64,000 nucleotides of DNA from Dactylosporangium siamense (GTDB lineage: Bacteria; Actinomycetota; Actinomycetes; Mycobacteriales; Micromonosporaceae): positions 208,348 through 272,347 of the forward strand of contig NZ_BONQ01000050.1 in NCBI RefSeq assembly GCF_016862795.1, in the 5' to 3' direction. Shown in pieces: positions 8,597 to 17,661 of this stretch (positions within the stretch are counted from its first letter, which is position 1; each line of letters begins with the position of its first letter). The notes under the pieces are model-generated. The model did no database searches. It saw only the letters and a program-made list of their open reading frames with translations, and was not told the origin of the DNA. The position numbers were made by a program, and so were the translations under genes.

Positions 8597-8669
8597 GCAG
8601 GCCGACCGGATTCGAACCGGCGTCCTCCAGCTTCGCAAGGTGGCGTGACGACCTCTGCACTACGGCCTA
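8597..8669 (-). tRNA. tRNA-like sequence, predicted anticodon GCG, possibly degenerate
   Basis: On the minus strand a 73-nt cloverleaf can be drawn. It has a 7-bp acceptor stem TAGGCCG/CGGCCTG (first pair T-G), T at position 8 and a D-arm with the GG pair. The anticodon arm CCACC/GCTGG has one mismatch and the loop TTGCGAA, which gives anticodon GCG. A 5-nt variable loop and a canonical T-arm GCCGG-TTCGAAT-CCGGT follow. An Arg GCG anticodon is unusual in bacteria, C73 is atypical, and the stem mismatch suggests decay. The acceptor pairing extends a further four base pairs outward. It may be a decayed or horizontally acquired tRNA. Confidence 0.5.
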
Positions 8670-8717
8670 CCGCAGGCGAGCGTAGGACATCGCGTGGCGG
8701 CGCCGCCGCCGGGGCCG

Positions 8718-8819
8718 TCAGTTCGGCCCGCGCTGCCAGTTGTGCGGGCTCATCCCGTACACCTTCCGAAAAGGGCGAGCGAAGTGCCGCGGGTTGGCGA
8801 ACCCCACGGCCTTTCGGTG
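8718..8819 (-). pseudogene. C-terminal remnant of an AraC-family regulator
   Basis: Thirty-three in-frame codons end in a stop at 8718-8720 and read AVGFANPRHFARPFRKVYG followed by MSPHNW. This is the second helix-turn-helix signature of AraC/XylS regulators. An in-frame stop lies just upstream and the rest of the gene is absent, so it is a remnant. It sits immediately beside the tRNA-like sequence. Confidence 0.75.
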
Positions 8820-8881
8820 TCAGCCGGTTGGCAACTGGCTGGCACCGAAAATTGTCACACCCGGGGATTACCTTCTCGGGC

Positions 8882-10234
8882 ATGACGAACGCCGTCCAGT
8901 CGCTGAGCTACCTCGCCCCGTCGGCACTGCGCGACGGGGGACTGCAACTGCAGACCGCCGGGGGCGTGGCGCAGCGCGCAGCCACCGCCAACCCGCGGTT
9001 CTTCACCGGGTTCCTGACCACGCCCGCCGCCGCGTCGGCCGGGCTGCTCGCGGTGGCCGAGGTGGCCCGGACCCGGTATTTCCAGCCGCTGAGCCCGGCG
9101 AGCCTGGACCCGGTCGTCACCGGCAGCCGGGACCGGCTGCGGTTCGAGTCGTTCTCCGGCTGCTGCGGCGTCTATGCGCGCCTGGACGTGCTGCCCGCCG
9201 GGCTGGACGGGGAGATCGTCGACCACGGCACCACCAACGTCGACGTCAACACGCCCCTGCGGCAGGCGCTGCAGCGGCTCGTCGGGGCCGACCCGCTGCA
9301 CGTCAGCGTCGGCCCCGACGACCTGACCGTGTCCACGATGGACGGCGCGGTGGTGGAGAAGAAGGTGCCGCTGCCCGCGCGCTGGCTGCGCGGGTTCGCG
9401 GAGGTGCAGGTCATCGCGTCCGGCTTCGACCCGCGCGCCGAACTGTCCGCGGCGGACGCGACCGCGTTCCTGCGCCGGTTGCCGGCCGCCAACGACCGCG
9501 CGGTGCTGTGGGCGGTCCCCGCCGGCCGGTCGCTGCGCCTCACGTCCCGGCCGGCGCCCGGCGCGGTCTGCCTGCCCGGGCCGGGTCGGCTCGCCGCGCT
9601 GAAGCCCGTGCTGCGCTTCGCCAAGCGGCTGCGGGTCTACGGCCCGGCGCTCACCACCGCCAGCGGACCCGTCTCCAGCACGTGGGAGCTGGACACCGGC
9701 GAGCTGCGCCTGTCGCTGACCTTGTCACCGCAGCCCAGCCGGGGGTTCTCGGGCGAGGGTGCGGTGCTCGCCGCCCTCGCCGGCGACGACGTGGTCGACG
9801 ACGCCGAGCTGATCAGCACGCTGCTCGCCTGGGACCCGACCGTCGACGTCGACGCCCTCGCCGAGCAGGCCGTCATGCCCGCCGCCCGGGTCCGGGCGGC
9901 GCTCACCCAGCTCGGCACCGCCGGGCAGGTCGGCTTCGACGTGTCCGAGGCGGCCTATTTCCACCGGGTGCTGCCCTATGACGCCGAGCGGGCCGAACGG
10001 CACAACCCTCGCCTGGTCGGCGCCCGCACGCTCGTCGAGACCGGTGCGGTGAGCCTCGACCCGACCGGTGCGACCGTGCGCAGCGGCGAGGAGGTCTACC
10101 GGGTCCGGGCCGTCGACGGCGGCCTGCACTGCACCTGCGCCTGGTGGGCGAAGTATCGCGGCGGCCGGGGACCGTGCAAGCACGCCCTCGCCACCGAGCT
10201 GGCCCGCGTCGGCGCCGTCGAGGTGGCACGGTGA
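8882..10234 (+). CDS. SWIM zinc-finger protein
   Basis: The 450-residue protein ends with CTCAWWAKYRGGRGPCKHAL, the CxC-x(n)-CxH signature of SWIM zinc fingers. These bind DNA or protein and occur in recombination-associated and helicase-associated proteins. The rest has no domain I can name. A -10-like TACCTT (8869-8874) ends 7 nt before the ATG, so the transcript is probably leaderless. The stop overlaps the GTG of the next gene by 4 nt (GTGA), meaning the two are coupled and probably work together. Confidence 0.85.
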   Translation: MTNAVQSLSYLAPSALRDGGLQLQTAGGVAQRAATANPRFFTGFLTTPAAASAGLLAVAEVARTRYFQPLSPASLDPVVTGSRDRLRFESFSGCCGVYARLDVLPAGLDGEIVDHGTTNVDVNTPLRQALQRLVGADPLHVSVGPDDLTVSTMDGAVVEKKVPLPARWLRGFAEVQVIASGFDPRAELSAADATAFLRRLPAANDRAVLWAVPAGRSLRLTSRPAPGAVCLPGPGRLAALKPVLRFAKRLRVYGPALTTASGPVSSTWELDTGELRLSLTLSPQPSRGFSGEGAVLAALAGDDVVDDAELISTLLAWDPTVDVDALAEQAVMPAARVRAALTQLGTAGQVGFDVSEAAYFHRVLPYDAERAERHNPRLVGARTLVETGAVSLDPTGATVRSGEEVYRVRAVDGGLHCTCAWWAKYRGGRGPCKHALATELARVGAVEVAR

Positions 10235-12951
10235 ACCTCTTCGGAAGGCGTCCCGCCGGACCCCTTGACTGGCCCGCGCTGCAGGATCTGCTGAAGGACG
10301 GCAAGTTCGCCGCCACCGTCGAGGCCCTGCGCGACCTCGACGAGGAGCAGCGGGCGGTGCTCGGCAAGGAGCTCGTCGCGCTGCGCCGCCAGGCCGACAC
10401 CTGGTTCAACGAGAAGGTGGCCACCGCCTATGCGGTCGCCGCCGTCGGATGCGCATCCACGGCGGCCAAGGCCGTCACCGTGATCACCCGGCACGGCTGG
10501 CCCTGGTCGGTGCTCCAGTCGGCGCCGGTGCTGCGCGCCGCGGCCGACCGTGACGTGCCCTGGCTCGGCGAGCTCGCCGACCGCTTGGCCGAACGGCTCC
10601 CGCGCGACGTCGTGTTCCACGCGTGGCGTTTCACCGCCGACCTGGTCCTCGCCGCGGGCGTGCCGGTGCCGACCGGCGAGCGGTTCGTCGACGGCTGGCT
10701 GCTGTCGCTGCAGGTGTCGCTGCGGGAAACGACGATGCTGGACGTGCTGCGGACCAGCCCGTTCACCGACCTGCTACTGCCGCCGGCGTTCGAACGGGAC
10801 GGGATCGCCGCGTCGATCAGCGTCTGGGACGCGCCGACCAGGACCTACGACTCGGGCCCCGGCATTCTCCTCGCGGTCGCGGCGCTGGTCGGCGAGGGCC
10901 GCTACCCGCGCGACAGCATGCTCGACCGTTGCCTCGACGCGCTGCTCGGCGGCCGCCCCAACGCGGTGTCGCATGGCTTCGTCCGCTTCCACGACGCCCT
11001 CGCCCCGACCGGCCCGGAGATCGCCGCGCGGACGATGATCTATCTGAAGCTGCTCACCGACGCCATGGGCTCGGTGGCGACGATGGCGCAGAAGGTGCTC
11101 AAGACCGCCGACGCCGACGGCGCCCTGGAGCTGGAGTCGCTGCTGGACGCGTCCCGCACCGTCCTCGGCCGCAGCGAGAAGGGCCTGGTCAAGGCGCAGC
11201 TGATCTGGCTGGAGAAGCTGGCGAAACGGCTGCCGGCCCGCGCCGCGGAGATCGCCGAGGTGGTCGCCGTCGCCACCGATCACCCCGACGTGCAGGCCCG
11301 GGACCGGGCGGCGGCGTTCCTGGCCAGGCACGGGTCCGCCCCGGATCCGCTGGGTGCCGCGCGGGACGTGGAGCCGGATCTGCTGCCCGGCCAGGTCGCC
11401 GCGGCCGACATGCCCGACCCGATCGGTTCGCCGGACGAGCTGGCCGAGGAGGTCGCCGCCCTCGGTCAGGCCGCCTGGAACATGGTGCCGGTCGAGCGGA
11501 TCCTCGCCGCGCTGGTGCGCCTGCACGCCACCGACCCGCACTCGCTGCGGGCCGCGCTCGCACCGGTGATGCAGCGGGTCGACGGGCAGCTCGGCACCGA
11601 CTGGTGGTCCTCCGAGGCGCACCGGTCGGCCGCGGCGTTGTTCACCGCCGCCCTGAACAAGGGATCCGGTCTGCCGTTCACACTCGCCGAGGCGACCCGC
11701 GTGCTGCGCGGCACCCCGGCGGACATCCGGGTCGGCAATCCGTACATGAAGCTGCACGGGGTGCTCATGACCCGGCTCGCCGAGGTCGTCGTGCGGCTGT
11801 CGACCGAGCCGGTGCCGGCGCTGGTGGCGACCCCGACGCAGGTCAACGGTCTGATCGACCCGGCTGCCCTGGTCGAGCGGCTGGCCCGCGCCGAACGGGA
11901 GGGCTGGGAGCCGTGGCGGCGTGACCTGCGCCAGGCGCTCTACCGGCTGCCGCTCGACGTCGACGGCGACGCGCTGCGGCAGGCCCGCACGCTGCGGTCC
12001 GAGTCGGGCCGGATGCTGGTGGAGTGGCTGGAGGCCGGCGGCGCGGGCCGCCCAGAGGTCCGCGTGGTGCGCGTGCACCGCCAGAGCGCCGAACGCGGCA
12101 GACATCTCGAGTGGCTGCCGGAGTCCCGTTTCTACGGTGCGTCGGCGCCCGCCGTCGGGTCCGGCCTCGACCCCTATCACCTGACCGACCTGACCCCGCC
12201 GCCGGTCGTCAACGCCGACCTGGGCTCGCACGGCTGGGCCGCCCTGTGGCCGTCGGTGCTGCCGGCCCAGCGGGAGGTCGTCGCGGCGTGCCTGCTGCCG
12301 TTGATCGCCTCGGCCGCCGACCTCGACAACGCCCGCGGCGACGCGCGCCTGCTGCCGCTGCTCGCCGAGCTGACCGGCCCGGCCGGAGCGGCGACGTGCA
12401 CCGCCGTCGCGTACGGTCTGGCCGCCGCCCAGGCCGATGAGCGCATCGCCGCCCTGGACGCGCTCATCGCGATCGGAGGGCTGGACGGCTTCGACGGCGG
12501 TGAGCTCGGCGCGCAGCTGGCCCGGCTGGCCGGCGCCAAGCTCGTCGTGCTGAGCCGGACCGTGTCCCAGCTCGAGGAGGCGGCCCGCATCGCGCCGGCG
12601 ATGACCTGGCGGGTCGCGGCCGGCGCCTTGGCCGGGCTGCTGCCCGCCGAGCACGCCGGCCGGGTGCCGGGACCCGCCACCGCGCGGTCCACCGCCACCG
12701 CGCGGTCCACCACCGCCGCGCGGTCCACCACCGCCGCGCGGTCCACCGCTGCCGGCCGGGCCGATACCGGGGGTCCGGTTCGGACCACCCCGCGCGGGCT
12801 GCCGGACCTGCTGACCCTCGCGTCCGCCGCCGCGGCGGCCTCTGGGTCGCGGGGTGAGGTGGCGGGGCTGGCCGAGCTGGCGGCCCGGACCGGCTCGACG
12901 AGACTGGTCGTCGAGGCCAGACGCCTCCACCGGACCCTGACCGCCGGTTGA
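10231..12951 (+). CDS. large DUF6493-like protein coupled to the SWIM protein
   Basis: The 906-residue product is rich in alpha-helical HEAT-like segments and lacks a recognisable catalytic motif. From memory it resembles the DUF6493/MolR-like proteins that sit beside SWIM zinc-finger genes in streptomycetes; a profile search would settle the family. It starts at GTG 10231 overlapping the SWIM stop by 4 nt. Near the C-terminus, positions 12681-12752 encode four 6-residue Ala/Arg/Ser/Thr repeats that look like a recent expansion in a linker. The gene end abuts an 11-unit tandem array shared with the convergent neighbour. Confidence 0.75.
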   Translation: MNLFGRRPAGPLDWPALQDLLKDGKFAATVEALRDLDEEQRAVLGKELVALRRQADTWFNEKVATAYAVAAVGCASTAAKAVTVITRHGWPWSVLQSAPVLRAAADRDVPWLGELADRLAERLPRDVVFHAWRFTADLVLAAGVPVPTGERFVDGWLLSLQVSLRETTMLDVLRTSPFTDLLLPPAFERDGIAASISVWDAPTRTYDSGPGILLAVAALVGEGRYPRDSMLDRCLDALLGGRPNAVSHGFVRFHDALAPTGPEIAARTMIYLKLLTDAMGSVATMAQKVLKTADADGALELESLLDASRTVLGRSEKGLVKAQLIWLEKLAKRLPARAAEIAEVVAVATDHPDVQARDRAAAFLARHGSAPDPLGAARDVEPDLLPGQVAAADMPDPIGSPDELAEEVAALGQAAWNMVPVERILAALVRLHATDPHSLRAALAPVMQRVDGQLGTDWWSSEAHRSAAALFTAALNKGSGLPFTLAEATRVLRGTPADIRVGNPYMKLHGVLMTRLAEVVVRLSTEPVPALVATPTQVNGLIDPAALVERLARAEREGWEPWRRDLRQALYRLPLDVDGDALRQARTLRSESGRMLVEWLEAGGAGRPEVRVVRVHRQSAERGRHLEWLPESRFYGASAPAVGSGLDPYHLTDLTPPPVVNADLGSHGWAALWPSVLPAQREVVAACLLPLIASAADLDNARGDARLLPLLAELTGPAGAATCTAVAYGLAAAQADERIAALDALIAIGGLDGFDGGELGAQLARLAGAKLVVLSRTVSQLEEAARIAPAMTWRVAAGALAGLLPAEHAGRVPGPATARSTATARSTTAARSTTAARSTAAGRADTGGPVRTTPRGLPDLLTLASAAAAASGSRGEVAGLAELAARTGSTRLVVEARRLHRTLTAG
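12681..12752 (+). repeat. four in-frame 18-bp tandem repeats
   Basis: Four 18-bp units, the first CGCGCGGTCCACCGCCAC, lie at 12681, 12699, 12717 and 12735. They differ at only two or three positions and encode ARSTxx hexapeptides in a linker of the large protein. Confidence 0.9.
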
Positions 12952-12955
12952 TCGC

Positions 12956-13130
12956 GAGCCGGCTTTTGTCAGGAGCCGGCTTCGTGAGGAGCCGGCTTGT
13001 CGGCGTTGGCTTTGTCAGGCGTTGGCTTTTGTCGGGCGTTGGCTTGTCAGGCGTTGGCTTGTCGGGCGTTGGCTTTTGTCGGGCGTTGGCGTTGTCAGAA
13101 GGACGCTTTGTCAGGCGGGCGCTTTGTCAG
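12956..13130. repeat. 11-unit tandem array filling a convergent gene gap
   Basis: Eleven units of 14-17 bp run head to tail. The first three begin GAGCCGGCTT, and most of the rest read GCGTTGGCTTT-GTCAG or close variants. The TCA at 13127-13129 inside the last unit is the stop codon of the minus-strand phosphotransferase, whose final codons match the unit. The array thus appears to be an amplified gene end. It occupies nearly all of the 175-bp space between two convergent genes. Confidence 0.9.
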
Positions 13131-14095
13131 GCGTTGGCGCGGCGGAGGCGCTCGGCGGCCTGGGCCCGCAGCGCGTCGCCGCACACCGGGGGCTGGCCGT
13201 GCAGGGCCTCCCAGCGGGCGTTGTGGGCCGCCGGCCACAAACTGGCCGCCCACACGACCTCCAGTTCCACGGCCGTGAACGCACGCCCCCGGACGGCCTG
13301 ATAGGCCGACACGAACGCCTCGGAGCTCTCGACCGGCGCCAGCGTCGGCAGCCCGGCGCCCCTGGGGAACACTCCGCTCGCCGCTCCCACCAGGGCGGCC
13401 TCCGGTTGCCAGGCCAGGCTGTCCCAGTCGTGCACCGCCCACACCTGTGGGCCGCGCCAGCGCAGGTTCTGTGCCTCGAAGTCGGCGTGGCCCAGCACGC
13501 ACGGCAGGCCGGCGCTCAGCAACCGCTCACGGGCCCGTCCGGCCGTGTCGACGACATGCGCGGGCACGACGCGCTGGTCCCGGTCGTCGAGGAACCCGAT
13601 CGCCGGCCACACCCCGGCACCGGGGTGGTCCCAGCGCACCCAGCGCGGATTCGGCAGCGGCGGCGCGACGCGCACATCGGCCAGTGCAGCCATCAGCCGG
13701 GCGAACACCTCCGCGTAGCGCACGGCCACGTCCGGTGTCTCCCCGGGCACGATGTCGCCGCCCGGCCGGAACTCCTCGGCGTGCACGGCCAGGGAGCCGG
13801 CCCGGACCACCGGCGTGAGCGGCCGGGCACACGGAAATCCACGCTCGGCCAACCGTGCCTGCGCCGCGACACAGGACGCGGCCCGGCCGTCGTCGGCGCG
13901 CGCCTTGACCACGACGTCCAGGCCCGAGGTCAACCGGAGAGCGAACACCGCCGAGATCTGTTCGAGCCCGAACAACATTTCGGCAGGCTCGGCACCGAGC
14001 TGGCTCAGACACCAACCCGGCAACCAGTCCGGCACACCGTCCAACGGCACGACTCCTCGTTCGCACGGCCGTGCGAAACCCCTGATCGACGGCAC
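13127..14095 (-). CDS. aminoglycoside-phosphotransferase-fold kinase
   Basis: The 322-residue protein has the APH/ChoK fold signatures: an N-lobe with ALRLTSGLDVVVKAR carrying the ATP-binding lysine, the catalytic loop HADFEAQN near residue 215, and the metal-binding DWDSL about 15 residues later. Such kinases phosphorylate aminoglycosides, choline, homoserine or other small hydroxyl compounds. The substrate here is not evident. ATG 14095 is used as start; the next gene diverges 150 bp away. The stop codon is part of the tandem array. Confidence 0.85.
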   Translation of the reverse strand: MPSIRGFARPCERGVVPLDGVPDWLPGWCLSQLGAEPAEMLFGLEQISAVFALRLTSGLDVVVKARADDGRAASCVAAQARLAERGFPCARPLTPVVRAGSLAVHAEEFRPGGDIVPGETPDVAVRYAEVFARLMAALADVRVAPPLPNPRWVRWDHPGAGVWPAIGFLDDRDQRVVPAHVVDTAGRARERLLSAGLPCVLGHADFEAQNLRWRGPQVWAVHDWDSLAWQPEAALVGAASGVFPRGAGLPTLAPVESSEAFVSAYQAVRGRAFTAVELEVVWAASLWPAAHNARWEALHGQPPVCGDALRAQAAERLRRANA

Positions 14096-14247
14096 CGGTG
14101 CCCTCGTGTCTCCGGTGCCGTCGTGCTGATTCCATCGTCGTGGAGGACCGGCCGGGGTGCCAGGACGTTGACCGGAATCTCATCGGAACTTGTCGTACCG
14201 GCGGCGTACGGTTGTCCGGCAGGGGCAGCGCCGGCGCGAGGATGGCG

Positions 14248-17082
14248 ATGAGCGAGGTCGAAGGTTCGAGGGCGTTCGGGGCGCTCGTCCGTGCCCACCG
14301 GCGCCGGCTGGGGCTGACCCAGGAAGAGCTGGCCACGAAGGCCGGGCTGAGCGTCCGCAGCATCGTGAAGCTCGAAGGCGGCCGCATCGCGGTGCCGCGC
14401 CCGCCGACCGTGCGGCTGCTCGCGGACGTGTTCGGGCTGACCGGCACCGACGCCGACACCTTCCGGCGCTCCGCGGCCGGCGTGGACGCCGGGGAGGTGA
14501 CCGCGGGAGATCCGGCGCCGGCCGCCGGGCGGGTGCCGGCGCAGCTGCCGCCTGACGTGTCGACGTTCACCGGACGGGCGGTGCAGCTGGCCGCCCTCGA
14601 CGCGATGGCCGCCGAGGCCGCCGACCAGCCGACGGCGGTGTTCGTCGCGGTGGTCACCGGGCCGGCCGGGGCCGGCAAGACCGCGCTCGCGGTCCGGTGG
14701 GCGCATCACGTCCGGGACCGGTTCCCCGGCGGCCAGCTGTATGTCAATCTCCGCGGGCACGACCCGGCCCAGCCGATGGCCACCACCGAGGCGCTCGGCC
14801 GGTTCCTGGCCGCGCTCGGGGTCGCCCCGCCGGACGTGCCCGTCGACGCGGACGAGCGGGCCGCCCGGTTCCGCACCGAGATCGCCGACCGGCGGGTCCT
14901 GCTGCTGCTGGACAACGCGTCGTCGGCCGAGCAGGTCCGGCCGCTGCTGCCCGGCACCGGCTCGTGCACGGCGCTGGTCACCAGCCGGGACACGCTGCCG
15001 GGGCTCGTCGCCGTCGACGGTGCGCACCGGGTCGAGGTCGACCTGCTGCCGCCCGGCGACGCGGGCGCCCTGCTGCGGCGGCTGATCGGGGCGCGGGCCC
15101 GCGCCGAGCCCGGCGCCGTGACCACCCTCGCCGAGCAGTGCGCTCGGCTGCCGCTGGCGTTGCGGGTCGCCGCCGAGCTGGTGGTCGCCCGGTCCGGCGC
15201 CACCCTGGCCGACCTCGTCGCGGAGCTGGACGACCAGCGGCAGCGGCTGGCCCTGCTCGCCGCCGGTGACGACCCGCGGGCGTCGGTGTCGGCGGTGCTG
15301 TCGTGGTCGGTCCGGCACCTGCCGCCCGCCGCGGCCCGCACGTTCGGGCTGCTCGGCCTGCACCCCGGCGCCGACTTCGACGCGCACTCGATCGCCAGCC
15401 TGACCGGCGACACCCCGGCGCAGGCCCGCGCGGTGCTGGACCAGCTCGCCCGGGCGCACCTCGTGCACCGGACCGCCCCGGGCCGTTACGGCATGCACGA
15501 CCTGTTGCGCGCGTACGCCGCCGAACACACCCAACGCCCGACCGATGCCCCCCGCAGCCGTCTGTACGACTACTACCTGACCACAGCGGCGGCCGCCACC
15601 GACCTGCTGTTCCCCACCGACTCCACCCGCCGGCCACAGCCGCCACGGAGCGAGGACGCCCCGCCGCCGGCTCGCGGCGGAGTGCGCCCGTCGATGGCCC
15701 CACCAGGTGCCGCGCTGTCGGATCGGGATGGTGGCGGGCTGTTTGACGGGGACGGGGACGGGGACGATGGCGCCGCGCTTCGGGCGGGTGTCGCATTGTC
15801 AGCTGGGGACGGTGGCATCGCTGTTGGAGCGGGCGGCGCGCTGTCGGGTGGGGATGGTGGCGCTGGGTCGCTGGATGGGGGCGGTGGCGCCGTGTTTGGG
15901 GCGGACGTTGGGCTGTCGGGTGAGGACGGTGGCTTCCCGCTTCGGGCGGACGCCGCGTCGTCGGGCGGTGGCGATGGTGCTGGGCTTCGGGCGGGTGCCG
16001 GGTCGTTGGATGGCGGCGTCGGGCTTCGGGCGGGTGGTGGGTTGCTGGATGGGGACCGAGGCTCTGCGGATGGGGACCGACCCTTCGCGGTTGCGGTGGG
16101 CAGCCCGTCTCCGGTGCTGGTCGACGCGGCGGCGGCACACAGGTGGCTGGACGGTGAGCGGGTGGCGCTGCTCGCGATCGTTGCCGAGACCGCCACCGGT
16201 GGCTGGCCCGGCCACGCGGTGCGGCTGTCGGCGATCCTGCTGCGGTATCTCGCCGCTGGGCAGCCCGCTGATGCCGTCGCCGTGCACGGGCACGGCCTCG
16301 ACGCCGCCCTCGGTCTCGGTGACCGGGGTGGGGAGGCCGACACGCGGACCGCGCTCGGTGCCGCGCTGCTGCGGCTGGGACGGCCCGAGCCCGCCGCCGG
16401 GCACCTCGAGCGGGCGGTGGCGCTGCACGGCGAGCTCGGCAACCTGGCAGGTGAGGCCCGCGCGACCATCAACCTGGGCTTGGCCGCGGCGGACCTGCAT
16501 CGGCTTCCGTCGGCGGCCGGCTGCTTCGAGGCAGCGGCGCGGCTGTATCGACGGGGCGGTGATCGGGTCGGTGAGGCCAGGGCCCTCAACAACCTCGGAC
16601 TCGTCGAGGAGCGGATGGGCCGCTACGGTCCGGCCGGCGAGCACCACCGGCGGGCGCTCATCCTGTATCGCGAGGCTGGCAGCCTGCTCGGCGAGGCGAG
16701 CGCCCTGACGGACCTGGGCATCGTCGAGCACCGGCTCGGGCGGCACGAGGAGGCGGCTGAGCAGCACCGGCGGGCCCTTGCACTGTTCCTCGACGGGCAT
16801 GATCGGATCGGCGAGGCGTGGGCGCGCAACGGCCTCGGCGAGGCGGCACGGTCGCTCGGTGACCCGGCCGGCGCGCTCACCCACCACGCGGCCGCTCTTG
16901 CCGCAGCGACGGTCGCCGACGCCCGCGACCAGCAGGCCCGCGCGCACCGGGGCCTCGGCGACGCTCACGCGGCACTGCATGACCTGGCCCGCGCCGGGGT
17001 GCACCACGAGCAGGCGATCGCCCTGTACGCGGCACTCGGCATGCCGGAGGCCGACGACCTCCGCGCGGCGATCCCGACATAG
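14248..17082 (+). CDS. HTH-NB-ARC-TPR transcriptional regulator (STAND, AfsR-like)
   Basis: Domains run in order. An XRE helix-turn-helix lies at residues 8-70. An NB-ARC ATPase begins at about 100, with Walker A GPAGAGKTAL at about 138 and Walker B LLLLDNAS. A low-complexity Gly/Asp/Ala linker spans roughly 480-615, and TPR repeats extend to residue 944. STAND regulators of this type hydrolyse ATP on ligand binding and control antibiotic production or stress genes in actinomycetes. GAGGA sits 5 nt before ATG 14248. The linker is unusually long and repetitive (GGDGG-like motifs), and the gene's 3' end has been copied several times downstream. No target gene is evident from sequence. Confidence 0.9.
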   Translation: MSEVEGSRAFGALVRAHRRRLGLTQEELATKAGLSVRSIVKLEGGRIAVPRPPTVRLLADVFGLTGTDADTFRRSAAGVDAGEVTAGDPAPAAGRVPAQLPPDVSTFTGRAVQLAALDAMAAEAADQPTAVFVAVVTGPAGAGKTALAVRWAHHVRDRFPGGQLYVNLRGHDPAQPMATTEALGRFLAALGVAPPDVPVDADERAARFRTEIADRRVLLLLDNASSAEQVRPLLPGTGSCTALVTSRDTLPGLVAVDGAHRVEVDLLPPGDAGALLRRLIGARARAEPGAVTTLAEQCARLPLALRVAAELVVARSGATLADLVAELDDQRQRLALLAAGDDPRASVSAVLSWSVRHLPPAAARTFGLLGLHPGADFDAHSIASLTGDTPAQARAVLDQLARAHLVHRTAPGRYGMHDLLRAYAAEHTQRPTDAPRSRLYDYYLTTAAAATDLLFPTDSTRRPQPPRSEDAPPPARGGVRPSMAPPGAALSDRDGGGLFDGDGDGDDGAALRAGVALSAGDGGIAVGAGGALSGGDGGAGSLDGGGGAVFGADVGLSGEDGGFPLRADAASSGGGDGAGLRAGAGSLDGGVGLRAGGGLLDGDRGSADGDRPFAVAVGSPSPVLVDAAAAHRWLDGERVALLAIVAETATGGWPGHAVRLSAILLRYLAAGQPADAVAVHGHGLDAALGLGDRGGEADTRTALGAALLRLGRPEPAAGHLERAVALHGELGNLAGEARATINLGLAAADLHRLPSAAGCFEAAARLYRRGGDRVGEARALNNLGLVEERMGRYGPAGEHHRRALILYREAGSLLGEASALTDLGIVEHRLGRHEEAAEQHRRALALFLDGHDRIGEAWARNGLGEAARSLGDPAGALTHHAAALAAATVADARDQQARAHRGLGDAHAALHDLARAGVHHEQAIALYAALGMPEADDLRAAIPT

Positions 17083-17480
17083 GAGGCTGCCGGTTCCCCG
17101 CGACCAGGGGCCGGGACCCGACATAGGAGGCGGCCGAGTTTACGACCGGGGGCCAGACCGAATGCCGGAAGCTGGCCACCTGCGCGCGAACCGACGTAGG
17201 AGGCTGCCGAGTTTCGTGCCGGGGGAGGCGGACCGTATGCCGGAGGCCGCGACCAGGGGCCGGGACTCGACGTAGGAGGCTGCCGGTTTCCTGCGGGGGA
17301 GGCGGACCATACGAAGGAGGCCGCGCCCGTCTGCCGGAGGTCGACGACCTGCACCCGGCGGACCCGACGGAGGAGCGTGCCGGGTTCCCTACGGGGGAGG
17401 CGAACCGAATCCCGAACGCCGACGACCCGGGGACCCGACGTAGGAGCGTGCCAGGTCCCGCTGGTGGGGCGGACCGTCGA
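17041..17480. repeat. degenerate tandem copies of the STAND-gene 3' end
   Basis: The last codons of the regulator gene, including a CCGACATAGGAGG-type stop context, recur downstream. Related stop contexts lie near 17074, 17118, 17190, 17268, 17363 and 17434. The preceding ATGCCGGAGG-type segment recurs near 17161, 17236 and 17331. Spacing is irregular (about 45-95 bp) and copies have diverged. The remainder of 17083-17627 contains no gene I can support. Confidence 0.75.
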
Positions 17481-17627
17481 GTGCGCACAGGCGTCGACCC
17501 AACCTGGCAGCGGAAGGACGACCAGCCCGCGGTGGGCCACCATCGAATCCTAGCATCCTAGGACGGCAAAGGCGACGCGCCTGACGACACACCCAGTGCT
17601 GACGCCGGTGCCGCGCCGAAGCGCCGG

Positions 17628-17661
17628 CCAGGTGCGGATCAGTGCCAGGTGCGGATCAGTG
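17628..17661. repeat. 17-bp direct duplication spanning a stop codon
   Basis: CCAGGTGCGGATCAGTG occurs at 17628-17644 and again, adjacent, at 17645-17661. The second copy contains the stop codon (TCA at 17656-17658) of the minus-strand MarR gene. Confidence 0.9.

Noticed and set aside
8570..8883. N-terminal extension of the ankyrin protein
   Set aside because: The extended frame translates the tRNA-like sequence (giving RRFESGRPA) and is antisense to the promoter of the SWIM gene.
12956..13130. CRISPR-like array
   Set aside because: Units are contiguous with no unique spacers and no cas genes. The array is explained by gene-end duplication.
17083..17627. Several overlapping ORFs downstream of the STAND gene
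   Set aside because: All arise from degenerate repeats of the gene end, in three frames, without start signals.
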